Shown here: positions 15,573-24,949 of the stretch, one piece after another
How the letters are laid out: each line of letters begins with the position of its first letter
Position numbering within the stretch: position 1 is the stretch's first letter
Source of the DNA: Desulfotruncus alcoholivorax DSM 16058
GTDB lineage: Bacteria; Bacillota; Desulfotomaculia; Desulfotomaculales; Desulfallaceae
NCBI RefSeq assembly: GCF_000430885.1
Contig: NZ_KE387267.1
Coordinates: 1 to 64,000, forward strand
Length of the DNA stretch: 64,000 bases
Direction: 5' to 3'
Program-made: the position numbers and the translations under genes
Notes under the pieces: generated by a model
What the model saw: the letters and a program-made list of their open reading frames with translations, nothing else
The model's database searches: none
Told to the model about the DNA's origin: nothing

Positions 15573-18167
15573 ATGGATATAAATCGCTATACGCAAAAAT
15601 CGAGGGAAGCGCTGGCTGCCGCCCAGCAGCTGGCTGCAGAAAAGCATCACCAGGAAGTTACCGGCAAACATTTGCTGGCTGCGCTGTTAGCCCAGGAGGG
15701 GGGCATGGTTCTCCGGTTTGTGGAACACGCCGGGGTTAATCCCGTCGACCTGACCGGTAAGGTTGAAGCTTTATTAAAAAGAATTCCGGTGGTAACCGGT
15801 TACGAGGGTTCGTTGCACCTGGGTTCCGGCCTGGCCAGGGTTCTGGCGAGGGCGGAGAAAGAGGCCCGGGAGATGAAAGACGATTATGTGAGCGTTGAGC
15901 ACCTGCTTTTGGCCTTGCTGGAAGAAGGCGAGCCGGAAACCAGGGAAGCCTTGCGCCGGTCCGGGCTAACCAGGGACGCGTTGCTGAATTCCCTGCGCGC
16001 GGTCCGGGGGAACCAGCGGGTAACCGGGGAAAACCCTGAGGATACCTATGAGGCCCTGGAACGATACGGCCGGGACCTGACCAAGCTGGCCGCGGAAGGG
16101 AAACTGGACCCCGTTATCGGCAGGGACAATGAAATTCGCCGGGCCATTGAGATACTGTCAAGACGCACCAAAAACAATCCCGTATTAATCGGGGAGCCGG
16201 GTGTGGGCAAAACTGCCATTGTGGAAGGCCTGGCCAGGCGCATAGTGGCGGGTGACGTGCCCGAGGGGTTGAAAGATAAGCGGATTACCGGTCTGGACAT
16301 GGGATCGCTGCTGGCCGGGGCCAAATACCGGGGCGAGTTTGAAGAGCGGCTCAAGGCGGTGCTGAAAGAGGTGCAGCAGTCCCAGGGCAGGATTATCCTG
16401 TTCATCGACGAGCTGCATACTGTGGTGGGCGCCGGCAAGGCCGAGGGTGCCGTTGACGCGGGCAACATTTTAAAGCCCATGCTGGCCCGGGGCGAGCTGC
16501 GTACCATTGGTGCCACCACGCTGGATGAATACCGCAAGCATGTTGAAAAGGACGCCGCGCTGGAACGGCGGTTCCAGCCGGTAATAGTCAACCCTCCGTC
16601 CGTGGAGGACACCATCTCAATTTTGCGTGGCTTAAAGGAACGCTATGAGGTGCACCACGGTGTGCGTATTCAAGACAGCGCGCTGGTTGCCGCTGCAACA
16701 CTTTCGGACCGGTATATTTCCGACCGCTTCCTGCCCGACAAAGCCATTGACCTGATGGATGAGGCGGCGGCCCGGCTGCGCACTGAAATTGACAGCATGC
16801 CGGCGGAGTTGGACCGGATTACCCGCCGCATCATGCAGCTTGAGATTGAAGAAGCAGCGCTGAGCAAGGAAAAGGATGCTGTCTCGCAGGACCGGCTGAA
16901 TAAAATCAAGAAACAGCTGGCGGAATTGCGCGGCGAGGCCGATGCCATGAAGGCCCAGTGGCAAGTGGAAAAGCAGTCTATTTCCAGGGTGCGCCAGATT
17001 AAAAAGGAAATTGAAGAAACCCGCCAGGAGATTGAGCGCGCAGAGCGGGAGTACGATCTCAACAGGCTGGCGGAATTAAGATACGGCCGCCTGAACGACC
17101 TGGAACGGCGCCTCAAAGCCGAAGAGGAGCACCTGGAGGGCAAGCAGAAACACGGTATGCTCCTTAAAGAGGAAGTGGATGAGGAAGATGTGGCCAGGGT
17201 GGTCAGCCGCTGGACCGGTATCCCGGTGAGCAAATTGATGGAAGGCGAGAAAGAAAAGTTGATCCACCTGGATGATGAATTGCACAAGCGGGTTATCGGG
17301 CAAGACGAGGCGGTCAGGGCGGTGGCTGATGCCGTTCTGCGGGCCAGGGCCGGTATCAAAGACCCCAACAGGCCAATCGGCAGTTTTATTTTCCTGGGAC
17401 CTACCGGAGTTGGCAAGACCGAGCTGGCGCGGGCGCTGGCCCAATCATTGTTCGATAATGAACGCAACATTACCAGGCTGGATATGTCGGAATACATGGA
17501 AAAACATGCCGTATCCCGTTTAATCGGTGCCCCTCCGGGCTATGTCGGCTATGAGGAGGGCGGGCAGCTGACAGAGGCGGTGCGGCGCAAGCCATATTCC
17601 GTAATCTTGCTGGATGAAATTGAAAAGGCCCACCCGGACGTGTTTAATATTTTACTGCAGCTACTGGACGACGGAAGGCTAACGGATGGTCACGGGCGCA
17701 CCGTTAACTTCCAGAATACGGTGGTAATTATGACCTCCAACCTCGGCAGCCAGGAAATATTAAAACAGCAGGAGCAGGGCGGGGATTTCGATCAAATGAA
17801 GGCCAGCGTGCTGGGCATACTGCGGAAGCACTTCCGGCCCGAATTCCTCAACCGGGTGGATGAAATTGTTGTCTTCCATGCCCTTAACCAGGCCCAGGTG
17901 CGGCAAATTGCCGGCCTGCTGCTGGAAAAACTGGCTGGGAGAATCACTGCCGGAACCGGCATAAAATTCAAGTGGAATGACAGTGCCTTAAATTACCTGG
18001 CTAACAAGGGGTATGAGCCTGCTTATGGCGCCAGACCCTTAAAACGGCTGATTCAACAGGAAGTTGAAACGGCTGTCAGCCGGATGATCATCAAAGGTGC
18101 TATTGCGCCGGGAGATACTTTGATACTCAGTTCTGAGAAAGGTGAACTGCAATTGATTAAAGAATAA
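15573..18167 (+). CDS. clpB: ATP-dependent disaggregase ClpB
   Basis: 864 residues, the full family length. The amino-terminal Clp repeat domain covers about 1-145; the first AAA+ module has Walker A GEPGVGKT at 207-214 and Walker [21 protein letters not shown]-type sequence; a middle coiled coil (about 405-525), needed for DnaK contact and distinguishing ClpB from ClpC, follows; the second module has GPTGVGKT at about 609-616. No IGF/L loop for ClpP docking was seen. ATG 15573 lies behind AGGAGGTG, seven bases after the CbpM-like gene, so clpB is last in the CtsR-type operon and works with the DnaK and DnaJ made from it. Confidence 0.97.
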   Translation: MDINRYTQKSREALAAAQQLAAEKHHQEVTGKHLLAALLAQEGGMVLRFVEHAGVNPVDLTGKVEALLKRIPVVTGYEGSLHLGSGLARVLARAEKEAREMKDDYVSVEHLLLALLEEGEPETREALRRSGLTRDALLNSLRAVRGNQRVTGENPEDTYEALERYGRDLTKLAAEGKLDPVIGRDNEIRRAIEILSRRTKNNPVLIGEPGVGKTAIVEGLARRIVAGDVPEGLKDKRITGLDMGSLLAGAKYRGEFEERLKAVLKEVQQSQGRIILFIDELHTVVGAGKAEGAVDAGNILKPMLARGELRTIGATTLDEYRKHVEKDAALERRFQPVIVNPPSVEDTISILRGLKERYEVHHGVRIQDSALVAAATLSDRYISDRFLPDKAIDLMDEAAARLRTEIDSMPAELDRITRRIMQLEIEEAALSKEKDAVSQDRLNKIKKQLAELRGEADAMKAQWQVEKQSISRVRQIKKEIEETRQEIERAEREYDLNRLAELRYGRLNDLERRLKAEEEHLEGKQKHGMLLKEEVDEEDVARVVSRWTGIPVSKLMEGEKEKLIHLDDELHKRVIGQDEAVRAVADAVLRARAGIKDPNRPIGSFIFLGPTGVGKTELARALAQSLFDNERNITRLDMSEYMEKHAVSRLIGAPPGYVGYEEGGQLTEAVRRKPYSVILLDEIEKAHPDVFNILLQLLDDGRLTDGHGRTVNFQNTVVIMTSNLGSQEILKQQEQGGDFDQMKASVLGILRKHFRPEFLNRVDEIVVFHALNQAQVRQIAGLLLEKLAGRITAGTGIKFKWNDSALNYLANKGYEPAYGARPLKRLIQQEVETAVSRMIIKGAIAPGDTLILSSEKGELQLIKE

Positions 18168-18238
18168 CAGGGATTGCCACGTAGCCGGGCTCCTCGCAAT
18201 GCCATGGGCCGGCCGGTATCATTGCAAATACAAAAATT
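18168..18238. repeat. Dispersed intergenic repeat copy
   Basis: CAGGGATTGCCACGTAGCC to CATTGCAAATAC after clpB resembles the ATTGCCACGT..CTCGCAATGAC family also seen at 18980, 12005, 26970, 30010, 59900 and 63297. Confidence 0.55.
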
Positions 18239-18309
18239 ATTTTTACACCAATTGACCCAATCCTCCATATCTTATAAAACAAAGGTTTAATAAGTTGGGG
18301 GTTGGGTCA

Positions 18310-18975
18310 TTGTCATTATTAATGATCATTATTTTTGCATTGTCATTAAGTTTGGATGCATTGAGCACAGGAGTGGCGTATGGTATAAAAAATATCAAAG
18401 TTCCAATAATTTCTTTGCTGATCATTTGTATGATGTCGGTTATGGCAATTAGTGTTTCCATGACTTTAGGTCATGTTATGACCAATATTTTTTCTATATC
18501 TTTTACGCACCACCTGGGTGGGGCAATCTTACTGGTTATTGGCTTATGGATGATATTCCAAAGGTGGCAGGAGTCAAGGTTGGAAAGTAAGACTGGACAT
18601 AATCAAATAATAATGAAGCAACAAGTTGAACAGAAATTAATACAGATACGTATCAAAGCATTGGGGCTAATTATTTCGATTTTAAGGGAACCATCAGAGG
18701 CAGACCTTGATAAATCAGGTCAAATTAGTGCCAGGGAGGCTGTTTTACTGGGTTTCGCTTTGGCGATGGATGCCTTTGGAGCCGGGTTTGCGGTTGCTAT
18801 GCTGGGCTTTAATCCTGTATTAACCGCACTAATGGTAGGACTTGGCCAGATTATTTTAACCAGTATAGGATTAATGCTGGGCCGTATATTTGTTAACTCC
18901 TCTTTGGGCACCAAAATTGCCGCTTCACCGGGGTTTATCTTTATTGCGATGGGCTTATATAAAATGCACAACTAA
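18310..18975 (+). CDS. ytaF: Sporulation membrane protein YtaF (MntP-like)
   Basis: About 221 residues with six hydrophobic helices. Two repeats carry the MntP-type signature: SLSLDALSTGVAYG near the start and FALAMDAFGAGFAVAMLG in the second half, with a charged loop between (about 95-140). MntP exports manganese; YtaF is the related protein linked to sporulation. No ATG fits the first helix: TTG 18310 with GGGGGTTGGG upstream is my choice, TTG 18295 would add five residues. It stands alone between two repeat copies. The transported ion is unknown. Confidence 0.85.
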   Translation: MSLLMIIIFALSLSLDALSTGVAYGIKNIKVPIISLLIICMMSVMAISVSMTLGHVMTNIFSISFTHHLGGAILLVIGLWMIFQRWQESRLESKTGHNQIIMKQQVEQKLIQIRIKALGLIISILREPSEADLDKSGQISAREAVLLGFALAMDAFGAGFAVAMLGFNPVLTALMVGLGQIILTSIGLMLGRIFVNSSLGTKIAASPGFIFIAMGLYKMHN

Positions 18976-18979
18976 ACGG

Positions 18980-19053
18980 GATTGCCACGTCGCTTCGCTT
19001 CTCGCAATGACATGGACTGAACGATTGTCATTGTGAGTACAGCGCGGCAATCT
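18980..19053. repeat. Inverted dispersed repeat element
   Basis: GATTGCCACGTCGCTTCGC..CTCGCAATGACA is followed by TGTCATTGTGAGTACAGCGC..GGCAATC, an inverted pair with a short loop that folds into one hairpin between convergent genes. Confidence 0.65.
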
Positions 19054-19064
19054 CAAGCCGGTTA

Positions 19065-20243
19065 TTATCTTGTTGCCGGTTTAAAATTACTGTCCAGGGA
19101 AAACAAAAACTTCGGGCTCAATTCGTCAGCAACCTGCTTCAACCTATGGTAATCATCAGCGGTTAGCAGCGGGTCGGCTTTGTTTTCATAATCTTTAATG
19201 GCCCGGTCAACTTCCAGTATTCGGTAGTGTTGCTTTCCACTGACCCGGTAGGTATCCACCCAGGTTGGTACCAGTTTTATTACTCCCAGGGTTGTTTGGC
19301 CGCTCCCAAGGTCTTTTTCAATTGCCAGGTTAATTAGCAAGCCGCTGTCCGAGTACCTCCAGCGCTGGTTGGAAATGAAATTGCCCAGTGAGTAAATAAC
19401 AAATTTCTTTTTTTTAATATTTTTACCGGTCACAGTTCTGATTTCCGCAGGCTGCACCACGTGGACATGGTTGCCCAGGACGACATCAACACCGGAATCA
19501 AACAAAAAATTAACCAGGTCCTTTTGTTCCTCGCTGGGATAGCGGCTGTATTCGTTGCCGAAATGGACACAGGCGATAATGATGTCCGCTCCCCTGTCTT
19601 TTATAGCTTGGAGCTCCTTTAATATCGCCGGGTGATTAACAACATTGACCAGGTAAGGCTTGCCGGCCGGTACTGGAATGCCGTTGGTTATGCTTGTATA
19701 GTTGATGATTCCAACCCTGATGCCTTTAATGTTTTTAATCAAAGGTTTGCTTTTTGCATCTGCGCTGCCGTATGTTCCTACATGATCCAATCCAGCGGCC
19801 TCAATATTGCCCAGGGTGGCGATAACGCCTCCCGCCCCCTGATCCAAGCTGTGATTGTTGGCAGTGAGAAAAAGGTCAAAGCCGACTTTTTTCATTTCAC
19901 CGGCCAGATCAGCCGGGCAGTTGAAAACAGGATAACCTGAATAACCGTATTTCGCGCCCGCCAGGCGGGTTTCCAGGTTGGCGATACTGTAATCGGCGTT
20001 TTGAATCAATCCCTGCACCGGCGAAAAAATTTGACTGAATTCATATCTGCCTGATTCCGGGTTTTTGACCGATTGAATCACGGGCATATGCATCAGCAAG
20101 TCACCCACTGCCACTATATTAATGTTAACCTGGCGTGGTTCAGGCGAGGGTGCTGTTTTAACACCGGTGACATGCCCGGCCGAACATCCGGCCGGTAAAA
20201 CGGCTGATAACGCCAGCAAGCATAAAATAAATAACCTTTTAAT
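19065..20243 (-). CDS. CapA-family (PGA_cap) metallophosphatase-like lipoprotein
   Basis: The mature part has the CapA calcineurin-like fold: VAVGDLLMH, IANLETRLAG, LTANNHSLDQG, ACVHFGNEY and LGNHVHVVQP are the metal-binding motifs. Relatives act in poly-gamma-glutamate capsule assembly, but many lone copies have unknown roles. A lipoprotein signal MKRLFILCLLALSAVLPAGC is visible only if translation starts at ATT 20243, which has AAGAAGGGG upstream; no ATG, GTG or TTG lies in the right place (TTG 20219 would cut the signal). The product would be anchored to the outer face of the membrane through Cys20. Confidence 0.82.
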   Translation of the reverse strand: MKRLFILCLLALSAVLPAGCSAGHVTGVKTAPSPEPRQVNINIVAVGDLLMHMPVIQSVKNPESGRYEFSQIFSPVQGLIQNADYSIANLETRLAGAKYGYSGYPVFNCPADLAGEMKKVGFDLFLTANNHSLDQGAGGVIATLGNIEAAGLDHVGTYGSADAKSKPLIKNIKGIRVGIINYTSITNGIPVPAGKPYLVNVVNHPAILKELQAIKDRGADIIIACVHFGNEYSRYPSEEQKDLVNFLFDSGVDVVLGNHVHVVQPAEIRTVTGKNIKKKKFVIYSLGNFISNQRWRYSDSGLLINLAIEKDLGSGQTTLGVIKLVPTWVDTYRVSGKQHYRILEVDRAIKDYENKADPLLTADDYHRLKQVADELSPKFLFSLDSNFKPATR

Positions 20244-20290
20244 GACAAACCCCTTCTTTATATTGATTTATGTATACAGAAAAATACTTA

Positions 20291-20328
20291 AAAAACAAAA
20301 CCCCGGCAGTCCGGGGGGATTGTTTTTT
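20291..20328 (-). terminator. Terminator after small Cys-rich gene
   Basis: CCCCGG at 20301-20306 pairs with CCGGGG at 20311-20316; on the minus strand it is followed by TTTTGTTTTTT. Confidence 0.75.
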
Positions 20329-20506
20329 AATTACAACATTTGCATTTTTCCAAATGAGATTCTCCCCATTCGTCCGTTAGTTGTTTTTTACTGACGAAAT
20401 CGTCACAGGGTCTGCTGTCAGTTTCAATAGATTTATTTGTTTTTTCGCACATTGCGGCCTCAATAGCCTTCCATTGCTTAAAATACAAGCAATCTTTACA
20501 GAGCAT
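20327..20506 (-). CDS. Small cysteine-rich protein, 59 residues, unknown
   Basis: Minus-strand ATG 20506 has AGGGGTG upstream. The peptide starts MLCKDCLYFKQWKAIEAAMC and contains eight Cys in the spacing CxxC, C, C and a final CKCC. This suggests a zinc or iron-sulfur binding mini-protein. I do not recognise a family. It ends in its own terminator at 20301 and so is probably a single-gene unit. Confidence 0.65.
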   Translation of the reverse strand: MLCKDCLYFKQWKAIEAAMCEKTNKSIETDSRPCDDFVSKKQLTDEWGESHLEKCKCCN

Positions 20507-20615
20507 AATTTCACCCCTGCTCACAAAAAATTAGTGAACCTTTCTAATTATAAACAAAAAAAGAGAAATCCGCCATAGATAAACCAAGGATAATATTACG
20601 GATAATATATAGAAA

Positions 20616-20647
20616 GCCCCGGGATTTAATTCACGGGGCCAATTTTT
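20616..20647. terminator. Terminator-like hairpin
   Basis: GCCCCG at 20616-20621 pairs with CGGGGC at 20634-20639, followed by CAATTTTTG. It faces the end of the CoA-transferase gene across 120 bases. Confidence 0.5.
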
Positions 20648-20666
20648 GTACTTTTGGAAAGAATTG

Positions 20667-20688
20667 CCTTGCCATATATATGGCAAGG
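20667..20688. promoter_or_regulatory. Perfect 22-bp palindrome
   Basis: CCTTGCCATAT/ATATGGCAAGG is fully self-complementary with no loop. It lies downstream of the CoA-transferase stop (20762, minus strand) and may be a transcript 3' hairpin or a protein site. Confidence 0.45.
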
Positions 20689-20761
20689 ACTATGGATAAA
20701 AGTATTTAGACGCGCGCAATAATGGAAATGTAAAAATATTGCCATCAGAATGGGTATATTC

Positions 20762-22120
20762 CTATGATGCTGCCTGGCTGGCGGTCGGCTTTTTGTTGGA
20801 TTTGGTCCAAATCTTCATTTTTTCGGCTTCTTTGATCAGTTCCTCCTGGAAGTTCGGGTGAGCCAGTCCGATGAGCGCCTCAGCCCGCTCCCAGGTTGAT
20901 TTGCATTTCAAGTTGGCGATGCCGTTTTCAGTTACCAGGTACATCACCATGGCGCGGGGTGTGGTAACAATGGTACCCGGACTCAGGGTGGGCTTAATGC
21001 GGGAATGCAGTTCGCCGTTTTTATCTTTATAAGTTGATGGCAGGCACAGGAATGCTTTGCCTCCCTTGGAAAGATAAGCTCCTTCCACAAAATCCACCTG
21101 TCCGCCGGTGCCGCTGATCTGGCGGCTGCCGGTTGACTCTGACGCCACCTGGCTGAACAGGTCTACTTCGAGAGCGCCGTTAATGGAAATTACTTTATCG
21201 TTTTGGGCAATGATATGCGGGTAATTGGTGTAGTCCACAGAATAGGAGGCTACGCTCGGGTTGTTATGGAGAAAGTCGTATAGTTTTTTACTGCCCAGGG
21301 CAAAGGTGAACACCATTTTACCTTTGTCGATATTTTTACGTTTTCCGGTAAGCTTGCCCGCCTCCCACATGTCCAGGTAGGCGTCACAAAGCATTTCAGT
21401 GTGGGCTCCCAGGTCTTTAAGGTCGGACTGCGCAATAAGTTTGCCCAGCGCATTCGGCATGCCGCCAATACCCAACTGGATGCAGGCCCCGTCTTCCAGT
21501 TCATTCATTATTAACATGGCTATTTTTTGGTCAACCTCGGACATCGGTATCTCCGGGATAGGTGGGACATTCCAGTCTGCTTCTACAATCAGGTCAACTT
21601 CCGATATATGGACACATTCATTGTTACCGCCAGGCACCCTGGGCATTTTCGGGTTAACTTCAACAATAACTTTTTTAGCGATATCAATTACAGCCCTGGT
21701 GAAGGTGTTGGAAAGCCCAAAGTTGAAATAACCGTGTTCGTCCATTGGGGTAACGGTTATCATGGCGACGTCGCACCTGGTATAATTGGTATAACTGGGG
21801 CATTCTCTGAAAAGAATGGGCAGGAAGTAGCAAAGCCCGTAATCTTGCACCCGCCTGTCAATTAGCGTAAAGTGTCCGCTGTTATAAATAAAGCTTTCTC
21901 TCTGCGGGTCTGACAGCACAATCATTGGCGGTCCATAAACCCTGGCTGCGGAGCGGATGTACACATCTTTTAGTTCCGGCTTGCGTTTGGCCAATGCTTT
22001 GTCAAGTTCCACCACCTGGTTGGCAAAAGTTCCATAGTCAACAATGTCTCCAGATTTAATTACTTTAACCGCTTCGTCGGCGGTGCAAAGCTTGGACTTA
22101 TACTCCTCATTATAGTTCAT
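20762..22120 (-). CDS. Acetyl-CoA hydrolase/transferase family CoA-transferase
   Basis: 452 residues from ATG 22120 behind GGGGGAGGA. Family landmarks are SAARVYGPPMIVLSDP, the conserved LGIGGMPNALG, DLGAHTEML and the carboxy-terminal ISGTGGQVDFVEGAYLSKGG. This is the family of acetate/butyrate/4-hydroxybutyrate CoA-transferases, which move CoA between short acyl groups; the family's glutamate forms the CoA thioester. Which acid is used cannot be decided. The gene is monocistronic and has a -24/-12 promoter with an upstream enhancer, so it should need sigma-54 and an activator such as the product at 23558-24949. Confidence 0.9.
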   Translation of the reverse strand: MNYNEEYKSKLCTADEAVKVIKSGDIVDYGTFANQVVELDKALAKRKPELKDVYIRSAARVYGPPMIVLSDPQRESFIYNSGHFTLIDRRVQDYGLCYFLPILFRECPSYTNYTRCDVAMITVTPMDEHGYFNFGLSNTFTRAVIDIAKKVIVEVNPKMPRVPGGNNECVHISEVDLIVEADWNVPPIPEIPMSEVDQKIAMLIMNELEDGACIQLGIGGMPNALGKLIAQSDLKDLGAHTEMLCDAYLDMWEAGKLTGKRKNIDKGKMVFTFALGSKKLYDFLHNNPSVASYSVDYTNYPHIIAQNDKVISINGALEVDLFSQVASESTGSRQISGTGGQVDFVEGAYLSKGGKAFLCLPSTYKDKNGELHSRIKPTLSPGTIVTTPRAMVMYLVTENGIANLKCKSTWERAEALIGLAHPNFQEELIKEAEKMKIWTKSNKKPTASQAAS

Positions 22121-22157
22121 CGGTATCCTCCCCCAAAACATTATGGAATATAATTAA

Positions 22158-22174
22158 TAGCAAGAACAGTACCA
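22158..22174 (-). promoter_or_regulatory. Sigma-54 (-24/-12) promoter of the CoA-transferase
   Basis: On the minus strand TGGTAC-N5-TTGCT matches the sigma-54 consensus TGGYAC-N5-TTGCW with exact GG to GC spacing. The expected start near 22148 leaves a leader of under 30 bases before ATG 22120. Confidence 0.75.
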
Positions 22175-22305
22175 TATTCCCGGAGCCGGTATTATCAAGC
22201 CTGTCTGAGTTTTTGCCGATATATTTAACTTGTATCTTTTATTTCCGTGTCTTAATTTTGCGTCTAAATAGACCTGAGCAGGGCTTTAAAACAACGATTT
22301 AGGGT

Positions 22306-22336
22306 TGTGTCGCGCGTGTTGCAATTTTGCGACACA
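22306..22336. promoter_or_regulatory. Palindromic upstream activator site
   Basis: The 18-bp near-palindrome TGTTGCAATTTTGCGACA at 22317-22334 sits about 160 bases upstream of the sigma-54 promoter; a further half site TGTGTCGC lies at 22306-22313. Position and symmetry fit an enhancer for a Fis-type activator. Confidence 0.65.
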
Positions 22337-22464
22337 GATGTACTGGAGTTTACTTTTTGGGTATTAATTATACAACAGTTAAGATGATTGGTATAAGTTA
22401 TTTGTTTTTTATGCTAAAATAAAAAGTAAATTTTTAGTTTTTATAGCAGAGGTGGGCAATTAAT

Positions 22465-23520
22465 TTGTTATGCTCAGTTGAATTGTTAAAGCCGGGTATG
22501 GTTTTGGAAGAAAATATATATGATCTGGAAAAGGTGCTCCTTCTTTCTGCCGGCACTGTTTTATCACACGAGAGTATAAAAACAATTATGCGCCTCGGAT
22601 ACACTGAAATTAATGTCGAGGGTGATTCAGTTTTGCCGGATAACGCAGGCAATCGACTCGACAAGGTTAAAGTGGAGCAATTTCAGAATACCTATGCCGA
22701 GATGGAAAACGAGGTTGCCGGTATCATTAAATATATCAGTGACGGCAACTTTATTGATATGAACCGGGTTCATAGCGTGCCGAGCACGCTAATGGGAAAA
22801 ATAGGCAATAATTTGGGGGATGTTTTTTCGTACCTTAATCACGTCAGCGTGCTGGACGACCATACAATGGGGCACAGCATCAATGTATCCCTGATCTGCG
22901 CTGTTATATGTGATTGGATCAAAATAAATCAAACCCTGAAGAAGGATGTTATTGTCGCAGGGATGCTGCATGATGTAGGTAAAAGCCTTGTCCCGCAAAA
23001 TATATTAAAAAAGCCCGGTCCACTTTCCCGGGAAGAATGGGAACAGGTTAAACAGCACCCGGTCAATGGTTATAAAATATTGAAAGAGGCCAAAGCTCCC
23101 GATCCAGTGCTGATCGGGGCACTTATGCACCACGAGCGGGGCGACGGCACCGGCTATCCCCTGGGTTTAAAGCAAGCAAAAATACCGCTAATTGCCAAAA
23201 TTGTGGCTATTGCGGATATCTATGACGCTATGACCTCTGATAGGACTTACAGGGCCAAAATGTGTCCCTTTCATGTGATCAGGCAGTTTCAGTTTAATTA
23301 TTTCGGTATTTTGGACACCCAAATTTTAATGACGTTTTTGACCAGGATTGCTGAATGCTATATAGGAGAATTGGTAGCATTGACCGATGGGACAGTAGGC
23401 GAAATAGTTTTCATCCCCCCTGGCGATCCCGCCAAGCCGCTTGTTAAAACAAAATTCGGCTTGATTAATTTACAGGACAAGCCTGGTCTGGAAGTTGATC
23501 ATATAATCACTAAATACTAA
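22465..23520 (+). CDS. HD-GYP domain cyclic-di-GMP phosphodiesterase
   Basis: 351 residues from TTG 22465 behind AGAGGTGGG; the only nearby ATG is out of frame. Residues about 1-60 are a short amino-terminal region; the HD-GYP core spans about 130-290 with MLHD (H169/D170) and HHERGDGTGYP at 222-232, plus AIADIYDAMTSDR. All the usual metal ligands visible here are kept, so hydrolysis of cyclic-di-GMP is likely. It is transcribed away from the CoA-transferase and toward the sigma-54 activator, with which it is convergent. Confidence 0.9.
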   Translation: MLCSVELLKPGMVLEENIYDLEKVLLLSAGTVLSHESIKTIMRLGYTEINVEGDSVLPDNAGNRLDKVKVEQFQNTYAEMENEVAGIIKYISDGNFIDMNRVHSVPSTLMGKIGNNLGDVFSYLNHVSVLDDHTMGHSINVSLICAVICDWIKINQTLKKDVIVAGMLHDVGKSLVPQNILKKPGPLSREEWEQVKQHPVNGYKILKEAKAPDPVLIGALMHHERGDGTGYPLGLKQAKIPLIAKIVAIADIYDAMTSDRTYRAKMCPFHVIRQFQFNYFGILDTQILMTFLTRIAECYIGELVALTDGTVGEIVFIPPGDPAKPLVKTKFGLINLQDKPGLEVDHIITKY

Positions 23521-23557
23521 CGGCGGTGCGAAAGTTCCGAACGCAGCGGGGACTACT

Positions 23558-24949
23558 TTATTCTATTTGCTCCAGTTTTCGATATAAAACAGAGCGATGG
23601 ATACCAAGTAAACGCGCCGCTTCTTTTTTATTGTTATCTGTAACGGTAAGGGCCTTTAATATGGCTTTTTTTTCTGCTTCCTTCACTACTTCATGCAGAG
23701 GTCTGACGGTGCCGGAGAAAGAGCGGCCTTCCAACTGCCTCTCCAGGCGTTTCTTTAAAACGGGAAAATCAGAACGATAAAGAATTTTATCCTCCGCCAG
23801 ATTAATTGCCTGCTCCAGAAGGTTTTCCAACTCGCGTACATTTCCCGGCCAGTCGTAGCTGAGGAACATTTCCATAACTTCCTGGTCGAGACCGGTGATT
23901 GTTGCTCCAAGCCGTTTATTAAGCTTTTTTACCAGCTCTGAGGTCAGATCGGGAATGTCTTCTTTTCGTTCTCGCAGCGGGGGGACCTGGAACAGAACTA
24001 CATTTAAGCGGTAGTACAAATCCTCCCTAAACAGGTTGGCGCGCATCATCTCTTCCAGGTTGCGATTGGTTGCAGCTATAACCCTGACGTCAATGGGCAC
24101 GGGCTTATTGCCCCCAATTCTTTCAATCTCCTTCTCTTGCAGCACCCTAAGTAACTTAGCCTGCATCGTCCTGTCCATGTCGCCGATTTCATCGAGGAAG
24201 ATCGTGCCCCCCTGGGCAATTTCAAATTTACCAAGTTTACCGCCACGTTTTGCTCCGGTGAAGGCCCCTTCATCATAGCCAAAAAGCTCGGATTCCAGCA
24301 GGTCCATTGGTATCGACGTGCAGTTTACCCGTACGAAAGCCCGGGTTCTGCGGTTACTGGCGTTATGAATGGCGTGGGCAAACAGCTCCTTGCCCGTACC
24401 GCTTTCACCGGTAATAAGCACGGTGGAAGATGTTTTAGCCACTTTATAAATCCTATTTTTAAGTTTGAGCATTCTGCCGCTGTTACCAATGATTTCATCA
24501 GCTTCATACTTGGCGCGCCTCACATGGTCCAATTCGGCGCGATAGCTGGCAAGTTTATCTTCCAACTTTTTTATTTTTTTTGCGAAATCAAGAGCCAGTC
24601 CAATTTCGTCACGAAACACACTCCGCCCAAGCACGCCAATAATCTGGCCGTCCTTTTCAATGGGCAGCCTCGTTACCACCACCCTGTTGCCATTAATTGT
24701 CCAAATATCACCATACTGTGGTTGGCCGGTTTTAAGTACTTCCAATAATTGCGTCTGGGGAACAATTTCAAGGATGTGCCGGTTGATTAGTTCTTCGGGA
24801 CTATAACCTAGAAATTCTGCGTAACCTTCATTAATAAACCTGATTATACCCCCTGTGTCAACAAATATTATTGCCTCATGGGGGGTTTCCACCATTGCAT
24901 TTAGTAATTCTTCCTTGGTAAACGATTGGTTGCTTATTTTATTGGCCAT
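23558..24949 (-). CDS. PAS-AAA+-Fis sigma-54-dependent activator
   Basis: 463 residues. A PAS sensor occupies about 15-115 (EAIIFVDTGGIIRFINEGYA). The AAA+ domain has Walker A GESGTGKE at 181-188, the sigma-54 contact loop GAFTGAK at 228-234 and Walker B TIFLDEIGDM. A Fis-type HTH (NNKKEAARLLGIHRSVLYRK) ends the protein. It would open -24/-12 promoters after sensing a small molecule through PAS. The only such promoter I found in the window is that of the CoA-transferase 1.4 kb away, making this its likely controller (inference). Confidence 0.93.
   Translation of the reverse strand: MANKISNQSFTKEELLNAMVETPHEAIIFVDTGGIIRFINEGYAEFLGYSPEELINRHILEIVPQTQLLEVLKTGQPQYGDIWTINGNRVVVTRLPIEKDGQIIGVLGRSVFRDEIGLALDFAKKIKKLEDKLASYRAELDHVRRAKYEADEIIGNSGRMLKLKNRIYKVAKTSSTVLITGESGTGKELFAHAIHNASNRRTRAFVRVNCTSIPMDLLESELFGYDEGAFTGAKRGGKLGKFEIAQGGTIFLDEIGDMDRTMQAKLLRVLQEKEIERIGGNKPVPIDVRVIAATNRNLEEMMRANLFREDLYYRLNVVLFQVPPLRERKEDIPDLTSELVKKLNKRLGATITGLDQEVMEMFLSYDWPGNVRELENLLEQAINLAEDKILYRSDFPVLKKRLERQLEGRSFSGTVRPLHEVVKEAEKKAILKALTVTDNNKKEAARLLGIHRSVLYRKLEQIE

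Noticed and set aside
16046-17497. Two long minus-strand frames over clpB
   Set aside because: Antisense shadows of a GC-biased gene; Arg/Ser-rich composition and no motif.
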